Shown: positions 1 through 11,412, numbered from the stretch's first letter. The stretch: 64,000 nucleotides of DNA from Clitopilus passeckerianus (GCA_944990035.1 CALYLX010000071.1:124001-188000); one strand, 5' to 3'. The notes: generated from the letters alone by a model not told the origin. Numbers and translations are program-made.

Positions 1-196
1 GATCCAAAGCTGGTTCACTGAACACTTTGCAAGTTAGAGCAAGAGAGTATAGGTTGCCCCTCCCCTCCCGATGCAGCCGAAAGCCGTTGAAGCTGTAGTT
101 TCGAATCTGCTCAAGAACCTCGTGATTGCTATCCGCATCATATATCTTCGAGAAAATGGGCCACACGATCTCGGGAACTCGCAAACAACGGTGCAT
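1..196 (-). CDS. F-box-like protein, N-terminal part (runs off the left edge)
   Basis: The first exon of a gene read leftwards off the window; only about 65 residues are visible. It starts MHRCLRVPEIVWPIF and continues to NLYSLALTCKVFSEPALD. That is the same layout as the other F-box-like genes here: a short helix after MHRCL, a variable loop, then L-x-x-x-TCK-x-F-x-EPALD, which in this fungal family is the F-box-type segment that would bind Skp1 in an SCF ubiquitin ligase. The start at 196 is chosen because it aligns with the start of the copies at 36827 and 41969. The LRR-like body and stop lie outside the window, so whether the gene is intact cannot be judged. Family recognition is firm; the SCF role is inferred. 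Confidence 0.7.
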   Translation of the reverse strand, partial: MHRCLRVPEIVWPIFSKIYDADSNHEVLEQIRNYSFNGFRLHREGRGNLYSLALTCKVFSEPALD

Positions 197-565
197 TTGT
201 GGGATGGGGAATGCTAAGGTGGGCGGATAATTTGAAAAGCTCAACTGTAACCACGTACAACGTCAGTGCCATCTAGGTTTGTTTCAAGCCCAAAAACTGC
301 ATTCCTGATGACTCCTGTATAGCATGTGCTGCTCGCGGGCTGTGATTGTCACATTATCATGCAAAACAATGAACTCCAGAAAGGCAACTGTACTCCGACA
401 TAATGCTACCCCACTCCAAAGATTGACATGATCTTCCCAAGTCATTAATCCGGATTATGTTGTCCATCCGGCGGGGCGGGCCAGAGTACATGGTCGCAGG
501 GTATCTACAGTGTATAGCTAAATATGGGACAACCAACTATGAGCGTACATTATTCTAACCCTCTA
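197..565. other. Intergenic stretch, no gene seen
   Basis: About 370 bases between the F-box-like gene start and the stop of the sugar-nucleotide transporter. No open frame with a recognisable product, tRNA-like fold or repeat was seen. It should hold the promoter of the leftward F-box-like gene and the 3' end of the transporter transcript. Confidence 0.5.
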
Positions 566-1918
566 TTACTCCTTGCCCTTTCCTGACTCTAAATCCTGCA
601 TGTTGACCCTCTCGTACCCATTGGCTTGGGGTGCAGGTTTCCGTGTCTCCTGGTCTTTGACCCAGGTATAGTACAACGAACCAATTAAGATGATAGCGAT
701 AGATGATGCGCGGCCACTGAGGAGACGAAGTTAGACAAACGGGTGTCTGAGGGAAAGGAGGAGGAATTTACCCGGAGATAATGTCGCCGAATAGCCACAT
801 GCCAAGAAGAGAGGCTGCGACTCCACGAACGGCGGAGGATATCATATGGGTGATAGGCGAGGTGACCTTGATGGACAACAAAGCAGCGATGCTCATGAGG
901 AAGCCGAGGACACCCTATCAACAAAAGGTCAGTCCATATATCAAGTTGCACCGGGAAATGAACACTCACAGTGATGAGTGAGCCCCAAATGAACGTAGAG
1001 AATGCCTTGGCGGCACCCTCCTTTGCAACTTCCGCAGTGGTAAAGAGAAGTGCGACAATACCAGGACCCTCACCGGCAATTAAGCAGAGGGGTAAGAGGA
1101 TTATGGCACTAAGCAAGTTCGAATACCATGAAAGCAGAAGGGCACTGCCGTTAACGACATTCAGGCTCTTTTTGATGACAATGGAATGGATGGCGGTGAT
1201 CATGGAGCTGACCACACCGAAGCTTACACCAACGTAGGAGAGTGGTGTGCCGTCGAGGAAAACACCAACGAAGAATCCGGAGGTGACCATTCCACACGAG
1301 ATAAGGATACGGAGAGAAGGTCGAACGTTGAGGGCGAAGAACGACATGGCAACTGTGAATGGCAAGACGAGGCCGCGAGCAACCTGGTAGAAGGATGCAT
1401 CGACATATTTGAGAGTATAGTTGCTGAAGCTGCAAAAGGACCTATCAGAATGGTGCTGCATATAATATATTTATAGACCCTACCTTAGTCCAACAACGTT
1501 AAGCCCGACCATCGCAACGAGTCCTTTGCAGATTTCGGGGTCGAAGGTCAACCTGTCTGGTAGTATTCGCATTGCGTCTGATGCAGCAAAGAGCAACACA
1601 GCAATGACCAGCTGTACCCAGAGGAAGAATAGAGGCACGTCGGTGGTGATAAGCACCCATTTGTTTCTGAGGACCGGTCAGAAGGGCCCGCGAATTCAAG
1701 AGAATAGTCACATACGCCATAACCATCTAGTAAAATCATGTTAGACCTTCATTATCATGCAAGATGCATCATGAGATACTCACTGAAAGGGCGGCCACAA
1801 GATAAAACAAAACAACAGCCATCTAGAGGAACCTATTTCAGCAAAATGCTTGGCTTGCACGTTCCCCGCATACCACACGGCCCCTTGAAGGGGGTTTTGA
1901 AGTATCGTCGGAAGGCAT
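566..1918 (-). CDS. GDP-L-fucose-type nucleotide-sugar transporter (SLC35C1/TPT family)
   Basis: Seven exons on the minus strand: 1918-1874, 1822-1784, 1726-1716, 1666-1484, 1429-970, 914-772 and 716-566, giving 343 residues, the usual length for the family. Introns are 49-57 nt; exon 3 is a microexon of 11 nt. The protein is hydrophobic throughout and would have about ten membrane segments. Segments such as SNYTLKYVDASFYQVARGL, VIKKSLNVVNGSALLLSWYS and LLPLCLIAGE line up with animal GDP-fucose transporters (SLC35C1) rather than with Vrg4-type GDP-mannose carriers. The family exchanges GDP-fucose for GMP in the Golg membrane. The substrate is inferred from similarity and from the presence of GDP-fucose synthesis genes at 22.6-25.8 kb. 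The start MPSDDTSKPPSR is the first ATG in a good context. Divergent from MRE11, with 265 bases between start codons. Confidence 0.85.
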
Positions 1919-2183
1919 TCTAAGAGTCGGTCTAGTGAGCGAGGTCCTAACGATGGGCGACCTATATGTTGGCAGGCGATGCCTGGAGAGTGATGACTTG
2001 GAGAGCGAAATGGCTGTAACTCGGTTTGCAGAAAAAAGCGAGGCGACCGCAGTGGAAACGCTGGCTGTGTCACGTGCGACAATGATGGTGGTTGCCGCTT
2101 TTAGGCAGCTTCATTTAGCCGAGACGCGACGCGTTTTTGCCACTCCAACTCGAACTCTGAGAACGTGTTCGACGTGTTCAACA

Positions 2184-5016
2184 ATGGGCGAGTATTCTGA
2201 CGATGATGCACCCAGGCCTTCGTCTACACAACAAGGATGTGAGTCAATATTGGTAGCGTTCTACCCAACCCATAACATGCTGAAACATGTGGCCGCAGCG
2301 GTCGACGATTGCATCAGGATCTTGCTAGCGACCGACAACCATATTGGTTACATGGAGCGAGATCCAATTAGGGGACAGGATTCCATAAACACCTTCAAAG
2401 AGATCCTCCAGCTAGCAAGGAAAAATGAAGTAATATCCCTTCCACGGCGGAAATTGCAGAGGACCAAGTTGACCTTCAATACTTCAGGTGGACTTCATTC
2501 TCCTTGCAGGTGACTTGTTCCACGAGAATAAACCTTCAAGGGAATGCCTTTATCAGGTCATAGCTCTTCTGAGAGAATACACGCTGGGTGACAAGCCAGT
2601 GCAACTCGAATTACTGAGTGACCCAGACGAAGGCAAAGCAGACGGGTTTTCGTGAGTCATCTTTCTAGGCTCCGAAACTTTTTGCCCACCTCAACATCAT
2701 TCAGATTTCCCGCTATCAACTACCAAGACCCTAACTTCAATGTTGCTATCCCAGTATTCTCCATTCACGGGAATCATGATGATCCACAAGGAGCAGGTTC
2801 CGTAAGTTATTCTTAGCATCCGGATTTTCACTCCTTGATAGACGTTTTCTTCAGCAAGGTGCTCTATGCGCACTGGATATGTTATCTGTCTCTGGTCTCA
2901 TCAATTACATGGGCAAATTCGACCTCCCTGTGAACAGTGCAGACGCCTCAACTACTGGAATTGCAGTTCGTCCTGTCCTTCTGCGCAAAGGAACGACCTA
3001 TCTTGGAATGTACGGAATTGGCAACGTCAAAGATGCCCGAATGCACTTTGAACTACGAAGCAATCGAGTGCGCATGTTCATGCCAAGAGACAAGGAGAAC
3101 TGGTTCAACATCCTGCTCCTGCATCAGAACAGGTTCGTGCCCCGTGTCCAACATAGCACTCTTACCTGAAATACTCTGCAGAGCGAACCGCGGCCACCAA
3201 GAGTCCGTTCCGGAAACAATGTTTGACGACAGCATCAACTTAGTCATATGGGGCCATGAACATGACTGCAAAATAGTGCCAGAGCCAGTTGAAGGCAAAA
3301 ATTACGTCGTCTCCCAACCTGGATCATCAATTGCCACCTCTCTCGCTGACGGAGAGTCCCAGCCAAAGTGATTATTTGGCCCCTACGCCACCTCCTGAAC
3401 TGACAATCTTCTCTTAGACATGTTGCATTACTGAGGGTTCGAGGTAGCCAAGACTACGAACTGACACCCATACCACTGCGGACTGTACGGCCTTTTGAAC
3501 TGAAGAGCATCTCGCTCCTCGAGGCTTCGGAAGACGATGGTTTGGATATCGAAGATCAAATGGAAATAACAAAGTACCTCCGGGCACAGGTATGGGTTGA
3601 CTATTCTTGACATGGTACATACGACCCAACGGGCATAGGTGAACGCGCTGATCGATCAAGCCAACGAAGCATGGGACAAGCGCAATGCCGAAGCAGTTGC
3701 GCAAGGCGAAGAAGAACTCCCCAGAATGCTCCCTCTCATACGTCTAAAGGTGCCACTCTACTGGATTCTTGGCCCACAAACACTGACCCTCTATCAGGTC
3801 GACACAACTGGCGTCACCCAGACCTCAAACCCCATCCGCTTCGGCCAAGAATTCACCGGACGCATTGCAAATCCACGAGACGTCCTCGTCTTCCACCGAG
3901 CCAAGAAAGGTGCCACGTCCCGATCTGGAAAAGTCGTAGCCGACCAGCCAGAACTGAGTATCGACGATCCGAACCTCACCATATCGGAGAAGCTTGCGAA
4001 AGTCAGAGTCGAGACACTGGTGAATGAGTACCTACAGGCTCAGGAACTGCAGCTGTTGGGTGAAAATGGGATGTCGGATGCGATTCAGACGTTTGTGGAG
4101 AAGGACGATATTCATGCTATCCAGAAGTACGGCTTCCCTCGTTACTGATTTCACCTAAACTGACATCTTTTCATCTTTCTCGTAGACATGTTGCAACTTC
4201 ATTAGACTACCTTATGAAAGGTGTCTCCGGGCAGGACGACGTTGACGAAGACGAAGTCGAAGATATGGCAAGTCTTCGTCACCCTCGCTCTTTTCACCTC
4301 CTAATACCCCACCTTTAGCTCATCAAGGCCAAAGAAAAGCACCAGCAGGAATACATCGAGAATAGCCAGAAACAAGCAACGTCGCGCTCAGTCGCCAAGG
4401 GGAAAACCAAGGCAGCGAAAGGCGTAGACTCTGATGACTCAATGTTGGACGATAACGACTACGGGGACGGAGGATCTAGGTTTGACGAAGACGAACCAGC
4501 GCCGCTGCCGCCTAAGAAACGAGCTGCTGCGCCGAAGAAAGCTCCAGCCAAAGCACCCACGAAGAAGGCCCCTGCGAAGGGACGAGGCAAGAAAGCAATG
4601 GTAAGTCTGATCCCTGGATGCATTCTTTCTTTTTATTGATTATTGCGGTCAACAGCCTGAGAGTGATGATGAGGAAATCATAGAACTTGATGATGTATCG
4701 GACGATGACGACGAGCCGCCTCCACCTCCCAAGAAATCCAGCCGAGCAGCGGTATTGAGGCAAGTCTTCTGTCTTGTATATCCTCGGACCTGGCTGACCT
4801 AAACTTTCCTAAAGCCAAACGACAACGAAGAAGACGCCCGCGAGAAAGAAGGCCACGCCAGCCCCTAAGCAATCGCAACTGGTCTTCGCACCCGTCGGTC
4901 GAACCTCAAGAGCTGCGGCCACAAAGGCGAGGGGAAGGATGGTGGTAAGTCTTCTTGAACAACCAATTTTTATCTCATGTTGATTCGACTATTTCAGGAA
5001 TCTGACGATGACTGAG
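2184..5016 (+). CDS. MRE11: Double-strand break repair nuclease MRE11
   Basis: Fourteen exons: 2184-2238, 2299-2429, 2488-2651, 2705-2801, 2855-3132, 3182-3367, 3418-3589, 3639-3749, 3798-4126, 4186-4267, 4319-4600, 4656-4759, 4815-4944, 4999-5016; 712 residues. MRE11 is the Mn-dependent nuclease of the MRE11-RAD50-NBS1 complex, which resects broken DNA ends and signals to Tel1/ATM. The phosphoesterase motifs are all present in order: [37 protein letters not shown] and [11 protein letters not shown], followed by ISQPGSS-like [12 protein letters not shown]. The tail is acidic and Lys/Pro-rich ([16 protein letters not shown]), with a Gly-Arg-type C-terminus ending in SDDD, typical of DNA-binding MRE11 tails. 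Introns at 4268 and 4760 use GC donors; introns at 2239 (60 nt) and 3750 (48 nt) are multiples of three without stops. The start at 2184 gives MGEYSDDD; the frame is open upstream but contains no conserved sequence. Confidence 0.95.
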
Positions 5017-5147
5017 AAGACACCTCCATACTATGCATGCCTGCTCTCATCTACTTTACTGTTGTAAATACCATACTCCTAGTTGTAATTCACCACAGTG
5101 CTCTGGTCTCAGAGTGTCCGAGTCGTTGTCCAACGACATCAATACAC

Positions 5148-6054
5148 CTAAGGAGGTGCCATTCCACTCATAACCTCGTACAATCCTTCAACTTGTCTCC
5201 TTCCAAGATTCTGGCTCCAGAACTCCATGATCGGCTGCCACCCCTCCTTTGAGGCGGGCATTCCTGGATTTTTGGTGGTCTTCTCCGCCAGGCCGCTGAA
5301 CCCTTTCTTGAATGCGGTAATGGCACCCGAGGGCAAGGCCGTCTCAGCTGGTGCAGGATTGTGCATGATGAGGACGGGGGTAGGACTAAGGGATGAGAGT
5401 GTTGGATAAGATAGTAATGGCCCAGAAATTGAGACAATGGATCCAAGGGCACCACTTGTGGATTGGTTATCCGAAGTAGAGGATGCAAGCTCCTCTTTCC
5501 ACAGTTTGAGCCCGAACTCTGCTGCTACACTTCCACCCTGGGCAAAACCGAAGAGATGGATTCGATGAAGTGGCCACTTGAGGTCATTTGTAAGAAGCTT
5601 GATGACTTTTGAGAGTAGATCGAGAGCAGGCGTTGGGTTAGGACGGTCGATGAGTTCTCCCAGTCCGTCGAAAGACTCGTACCACTGGTAGGCATCCTCG
5701 TAAAGGTATGGGATCCTGGGGGAAATGGTGAGCAACTCTGAAAGGAATCTTTGGCCCAGACGCACTGCTGCGGTGCACGAAGAGCTAGGACTGCTGTCTG
5801 GGGAAGCTTCAACTGTCGTCCGAGTTTTAAAAAGGGTGCATGCGTATCTCCTACGACGGGATGAGTGGTGGATTTGACGGGTAACGAGATAATGCCTTAC
5901 CCAAGCCATGCAGGAGTATCAAGAGGTTCTCATCGGTGCCATCGTCGCTAGCGATATACGTGAATGGGACAGGGATGCTCGATGTTGAAGGTGGTTGCTT
6001 GACTCTCGGAGAGCTCGAAGCTGATGAAGGCTCTCGAAGATGGATGTCCGTCAT
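5148..6054 (-). CDS. Acyl-protein thioesterase/carboxylesterase-fold protein lacking the catalytic serine
   Basis: Three exons, 6054-5901, 5850-5766 and 5715-5148; 268 residues. The N-terminal LLILLHGLGDTHAPF and LRAPQQIPYLYEDAYQWY are the strand and oxyanion regions of the LYPLA/phospholipase-carboxylesterase family, which removes acyl groups from proteins or lysolipids. At the nucleophile elbow, where the family has G-F-S-Q-G-G, this protein reads GFAQGG at residues 136-141 (A138 in place of Ser). The expected Asp and His near the C-terminus are also not where the family has them; the region reads IMHNPAPAETALP and then GMPASKEGWQPIMEFW. I therefore expect an inactive or altered hydrolase. 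It may be the fungal branch of the family in which this is normal; I cannot check that. Start MTDIHLREP has a good context. Confidence 0.75.
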
Positions 6055-6253
6055 CTCAATGATCGCACATTCAAACGGGTGATGTAAAGGATATTTAACA
6101 TTATTAAGCCCGACATGAAGCCAGGTATATCGTACAAGGCCTACTTCGTAGCTACATAACAACTAACAAGCAGAGTTCAGATACAAAACAGATGGTATAA
6201 CCAAAGAAAATCCAACTAGATCCCGAAGCCAGTGCCATAAATCATAAAATAAA

Positions 6254-7963
6254 TCACAGCGCGCCCCACTGTTGCCCACTTGTAAACCCATTCGAGTACA
6301 TAGGCTGTCCAGCGCCAGGACTAAACTGGCCCATATTCATCTGGTGCTGCCCTCCCATCCCATTCATGCCAAATCCTTGACCATACTGATTCTGCTGAGA
6401 AAACATCCCAGAACCAGGATTGAACCCATTCGACATTCCCGCCGGGACCTGCAACGGCGGCGTGGGGTTCATGAACTGCCCTTGGCCCTGCATAGAATAT
6501 TGAGCCATGCCAACTGTAGGCGTGGTAGACGGGGGCGGTTGGGGTGTTTGAGAGATGTAGCCCGGACTTGGCGTTGACATGAATGGTTGCCCGGCAGGTG
6601 CAGACATCATGCCGTTCTGCGCGAATGAATTCTGATAACCAGGTGTCGGTACCTGGATCTGAAGAGATGCTTGCGGCTGGAAAGCTGATGCCTGGGGCTG
6701 AGATTGGTAGAACTGCGAGGGCCCTTGACCTGGCGCAGACATGGGAGCTTGCATCTGGAAAGACGGGTTCGAGATATAACTGCCTTGTGTAGCCTGGAAG
6801 GAGTTCGATGGCGTGAATGAAGGGGTAAACGGTGATTGCTGGGGGTATGTGTTCATCTGGTTCTGGAATTGCATGCCGGGGAATGACGTGTGTTGGGCTG
6901 TGAGCGGGCTCTGTGCAGCAATCTGAAGCGGTAATGTTGAATTTCCAGAAGGGGCATCGAGTCCTATGAGATCTGCCCATACACCTTCAGGCTTCTTCGC
7001 CTGACCAGCAGGCGCAGGGTTTTGATTCGTAAGAGGTAGACCAGGTTTAGACAGCCCAGCAGACACTGGCTGTGAAACCGATCGTTGCTGGCTCAGTAGT
7101 GCTGTTGCTGAAGCACTTGTAATCGTCGGACGTGCAATCTGGTTGGAAGAACCAAGCTTGGAGGAGGTCGTTGGGGCAAACCTTGACGATGTCGATGACG
7201 AAGGTGTAGCAGCAAGAGGGGAAGAAACCGATCTGGAATTATTCAATGGAGACGTTGTCGATGGTGTTCCAAGCTTTGAGATTCCTGAGGGGCCTTTATT
7301 CATGAACCGCTTCATTTCATACTTGGCTACGAACACTCCAGTTAGTACGATACCATAAGCTTGCAAAGTAGGTTACTTACAACGAATGTGTTTCTCCAAT
7401 TCACTGTCTCTTTCCGCATCCATCAGGTTAGCAGGAGGCGGGTGCCGAGCTTCGTTAGGATTGTAGATGGCATTAGCGTTGATATTGCCCATCGTCCGCA
7501 TACGCTGAAAAGGGGTGTCGTGTCAGGGAAATCGTCAACTACAAGCGTTGCATAGCGACTCACTTCCACTTGTTCGTTCGTCCACGAGTCCATCGTCAGA
7601 CTCTTCCTGGACATAACATGTTAGTTTATGTCGAACTTGGTGGGTGCACACATACACTTTTGTAACATGTGTCCCGATCTTCCTGTGGATGCTTGCGCAG
7701 CCCATACTGGAATATTACCTTATCAGCGATTTACTTCGGCAAAAATGGATACCAAAAGCCTATTTACCAGATGAAAATGCCAAGGTTATGAGAAGCCCAT
7801 CTTGGATTCCGTGCTTTGCAGTCCGCACAAGTATCTGCCAAGCACACACTATCAGGTGAGGAAGTCCATTACACAGGTCAGTACTTTGAGGCTTACCATT
7901 GCCAGGCTTCGCCGCCAATTCAAGGACTATCCTCCCGTTTCTGTCTGCTGCAAGCTTGTTCAT
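6254..7963 (-). CDS. ArfGAP protein of the SMAP/Age2 type
   Basis: Six exons: 7963-7897, 7834-7768, 7706-7656, 7606-7564, 7504-7381, 7326-6254; 474 residues. The N-terminal 120 residues form an ArfGAP zinc finger, C-x2-C-x16-C-x2-C, seen as CADC (25-28) to CMGC (45-48), followed by SIHRKIGTH with the catalytic arginine finger and KSLTMDSWTNEQVERM. ArfGAPs stimulate GTP hydrolysis on Arf and control coat release at the trans-Golgi and endosomes. After NEARHPPPANLMDAERDSELEKHIR, the remaining two thirds are a Pro/Gln/Asn/Ser-rich low-complexity tail with GVWADLIGLD, resembling the clathrin-box/effector tails of SMAP proteins. The single large last exon encodes the whole tail. Domain assignment is firm; the exact yeast counterpart (Age2 is likely) is inferred. 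Confidence 0.92.
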
Positions 7964-8305
7964 TCTAGCAGGAGTAGCCTTGGGAAATCTACTGACACCG
8001 TTTAAGTGAAAGATTGAAGCTGGACGACTTTGGGAGTAACGCCACTACAGAATTCGGTGGCAGATCACGTGGAGGGTCTTGGGACAGATAAATGACCGGG
8101 CCGGAGAGCCCGGATCTCTGCAAAGACGACTTGGAAAGAAAGCTCTTGATACACTGAAAGGTGGCAAAATACATTCAGTTCGTAGTATACAAAGTGTTCA
8201 AAAATGTTGGTTAAATACACATTGTTACAAACGACCACAACAACCGTTACATGAAACACAGTCAAGACGGATACAGCACCAAAACCAAACCAACGGCCAG
8301 CCCAG
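7964..8305. other. Spacer between two minus-strand genes
   Basis: About 340 bases holding the ArfGAP promoter and the 3' end region of the next minus-strand gene. Short frames here are not supported by any recognisable sequence. Confidence 0.45.
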
Positions 8306-9832
8306 CTAAAACCCTTCATCCCCCACCTTAGCCTTCCCCTTCCTATCCGAAAGAGATCCTTTCGACTCGAGCGCAGACGAGGATGCCTTCGACAACATCT
8401 CATACTCCTCATACTCCTCTCCGGCTGACTTCTTAGAATCCACCACAGCAGCTCCTCCAGCCTGGCTCGGTCCCCTCTGGCGGTCAACATCCTCCGACAT
8501 CTGACTGAAAGCCGTCTGGCAGGCCTCGATAACGAGGGCAATTCCGGCTGGCAGGTGTTTCAAGACACCGATGGCCACATGAACGTACGTGGCGATCTGG
8601 TAGATGAAGTCAAATATATGGGAGCGGAGGCGTTTGAGTTCGGTATAATCGATGCTGGGAGGTGGTGAAGTGGTTCGAGGCTGGGAGGTGGTTCGAGGTG
8701 GGGTTGGGGTTGGTGCTTGTGGAGGAGCTGGTGCAGGCTGAGAAATAGGTTCCTCAGTCTTCACTGGAGCTGCCTGGCTACGCGAAGGCCGACCAAAGCG
8801 GTAGCCGATATAGCCCATAAGGAGGCCCTTCACTAGGAAGTCTAGAATAAGACAGATCAGTATCGTAGAATCATATACTTCAGATAGCAAATAACTGACT
8901 GTCAAATAGAAGGACGACCAGTATAAAGACCACGCGCAGAATGTCCAGTAGGAGGTGCAAGAGAGTATGGCGAAGGATGAAAATGAATGGTGAAGCCAGG
9001 AAGGTCCCAACGACGAGGGTGAATATGGCGCGCGGTTTGAGCAGTTTGTGAAGTAGCCATTGTCCGACGGCTCTCGTCTTGGTTTGAGGTGCGTTCTTTG
9101 TTGGAGTGGGGACGGTAGAAGCTTCAGCTTCAGCCTCTTGCGATGGCGCAGACGACCCGAATATCTTCGCTACGAGCTCACGGACATATCCAGAACCCTC
9201 TGTCAGCTTGGCGATCCCCGGTGCGGAGAGTGTAGAAAGCGAGAGAACAGAGAGAGCTGTGGCGATCACGAGGGTAGAGCAAACTAAGGAGGGAAATATG
9301 TCAGAAGATTGGGTATAAGGACCGATGGAATGCAGAGATACCTAGGGTAATCTGCAGAGCGAGCATAAGCAGCGTTGCGGCCACTGTCGCGAAGATGAAC
9401 AGGATTGCACTTCAGAACCAGCAGTGAGATTGACGAATTGTCGATAGGAGTCGAATAGAGCTTACACAAATGCAGAAAGAGGAATGAATGCAAGTAAAGA
9501 CAGTGTGGCGATCAGAATCTGAAAGAGGTCTCATCAGCTTCCCGAAAGACCGTATGAAAAGTGGGACGCACAGTTTGAGATGGATTTTCTTGATACTTCT
9601 CGACGAATGCATTAACAGCTGGCCAAAATTTCTCTTTTGCTAATCTGGTGAGGAAAGCTGAGTTAGCGGGCAGCCGAAGATGATCGTAAGCCAAAACGCA
9701 CCTATCCAAGTCCTCGTAGCGCACAGGCGGGATGGTCCATGTAGGTGCCTGAGGAGTCGCAGACTCGAGGTTGGGTTGTGCAGAAGACCCAGAGGCAGAA
9801 GGCTGATTTGCCTCCGATGTAGTGGTCGCCAT
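8306..9832 (-). CDS. Multi-pass membrane protein, uncharacterised (promethin/LDAF1-like arrangement possible)
   Basis: Six exons: 9832-9702, 9644-9572, 9518-9466, 9409-9342, 9283-8900, 8841-8306; 414 residues. Residues 1-45 are Ser/Thr/Pro/Gln-rich. A short helix (LAKEKFWPAVNAFVEKYQEN) leads into a block of about 60 strongly hydrophobic residues (ILIATLSLLAFIPLSAFVA onwards), which fits two or more hairpin-like membrane segments. A second hydrophobic pair lies around residues 195-245 (FILRHTLLHLLLDILRVVF), then a Pro-rich cytosolic linker (APAPPQAPTPTPPRTT) and an amphipathic helix. An amphipathic helix followed by double hydrophobic hairpins resembles the lipid-droplet assembly factor promethin/LDAF1 and its yeast relatives, but the match is to architecture only. 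Function unknown. Confidence 0.7.
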
Positions 9833-10268
9833 CGTTTGCTCGTATCTCGTGTTTGAGTTTTGTGTTGGTGACTAGCTGCTGTCAAGGTTGTCTGTTATAT
9901 AGTCGCAAATCACGTTCAGTGTCTGTGCAAGTCCGGCGACACGCATTGTGGCTGCGAGGCTACGTCGAGATATACGTGGAAGGTTGTTTTCACGCTGTCA
10001 CAAGGCTGATAGCATCGACTGAATCTGAATTGCAGCTGCGGCGCAGCCTTCGGACATCTGCACGCCTCGAAATCAGAGAAACTGACATTTCGACATGGGA
10101 CTCGGGATGAAGGCAGGCGTGGCAAATGATGGTGGTCGTACTTTGATCATTGATTAGATTCTGATGACCTAGATCCGATGTCCGATTGGACTTGACTCTC
10201 GCTCAGACTGCCATTTCATCTCACATTACTCGGAAGTATATACGCAGCAGACATACAGGCTGCGGAAT
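9833..10268. promoter_or_regulatory. Divergent promoter region
   Basis: About 436 bases between the start codon of the minus-strand membrane protein (9832) and that of the KPWE-motif protein (10269). It must carry both promoters. No clear TATA box or repeated element was seen. Confidence 0.4.
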
Positions 10269-10945
10269 ATGGACGTGGAACCTACGAATGACTCAGGGAC
10301 GACCTTGACAGAGACTTCTCTTGACCCTGCTCTTGACGCTTATCTGAAATACCCATTCGAGACGGATTCGTCCTATCAGGTATGCCTTTACCTGCCTGCC
10401 CTTGACTAACGATGGAATCTAACGGATCGGCAATTTTGTGAAGCAAGGTCTCGCAAGCTTGATAGCTGAGGGGAGAGTCGACCTCAATGCTCCCCAAGAC
10501 CAGCAGGACGAAGCTCTCCGCCGGACCCGCGTCTTCTACTTCAACCGGTACGCTCCCACCTCTTCACGCCTTCAGCCTGCTAGAACAACCTTAAAAGCGT
10601 GTCTGGAATCCAACTGACAGTGGAAGCCGTCCGGAACTATGAAGTTTCCCGACAAGCGCATGGTTCGTCATCGTCGGACGCGCCAATATCATCAGCGGAT
10701 ACAAATGCGAACGCTTCCTCCGACGAGGCGCGGGTTCTAACGTTCGCAGAGCTGCAAGAGCTCATCGAGACAGGAAATGTTGACAAGATTCCGAACAATA
10801 AAGTGATACCGGATGCGATAAATGTATGGTCATGGTCCATGTTAACCTGCCGTCGACTAACATCTGTTATTAGGAGAGTACGCCAAGTGTATCCACTGCT
10901 TCTGCGAGGAGAAAACCATGGGAGCAGGCTGATCCTGTGATCTAG
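10269..10945 (+). CDS. Small KPWE-motif protein, PEX39-like peroxisome import factor
   Basis: Four exons, 10269-10379, 10444-10547, 10598-10823 and 10874-10945; 170 residues. Two conserved blocks are visible: an N-terminal YLKYPFETDSSYQQGLASL region (about 26-43) and, after a Ser/Ala-rich linker, LTFAELQELIETGNVDKIP (about 121-139) and NNKVIPDAIN, then a C-terminal RRKPWEQADP (K161-P-W-E164). Proteins with a terminal KPWE motif include the fungal/animal factor recently named PEX39, described as assisting PEX7 in importing PTS2-bearing enzymes into peroxisomes. This assignment comes from the motif order and small size. The acceptor at 10443 is unusual (TGTGAAG) but is the only one that keeps the frame. 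Confidence 0.72.
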
Positions 10946-11412
10946 GTTGAAGCAAATACGTTTTGAATGGAGCAGGAAATGCCTCCACTTGTTACCCCAG
11001 ATTTTCTTCTCCCATCATACTGTACTCTTCCATTTTATGTTTCGAGTCCTGAAGATTTTGACGTGCTGGTGCTTTCGCTCATTCTTCCGGGACCAAGTTT
11101 CCTTGGACAATCTGCCCAAGATTTTGATGTTGCTTGACCGGTTTTTCCGGAAGTACCTAGTGAGACTAGCTAGATATATTCCGTTTTTTTCTGCGCAGAA
11201 TACACCCTTTGTATCTCATTGCTGTGTAGCCACCTTGATACTGATAAAGCCCATACTTGATGGATAAAAGAACGGCCCTGGCGTCAACTTTTGCGGGGGA
11301 AAGGTGAAACGAAATGATGGTTACGTGATCGTGATGTGTAAATTTGAACCGAGGCCTGGCTATATACCGTCTGCATTCCAAATACCCTTCGTCGTCGTAG
11401 ACACCACTTTCA
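10946..11412. other. Intergenic region upstream of LCB2
   Basis: About 470 bases holding the 3' end of the KPWE gene and the promoter of LCB2. Part is pyrimidine-rich. No coding frame was recognised. Confidence 0.45.

Noticed and set aside
1935..2183. In-frame extension upstream of the MRE11 start that would add about 80 residues.
   Set aside because: MRE11 proteins begin close to the first nuclease motif, the added sequence is not conserved, and it overlaps the promoter of the divergent transporter.
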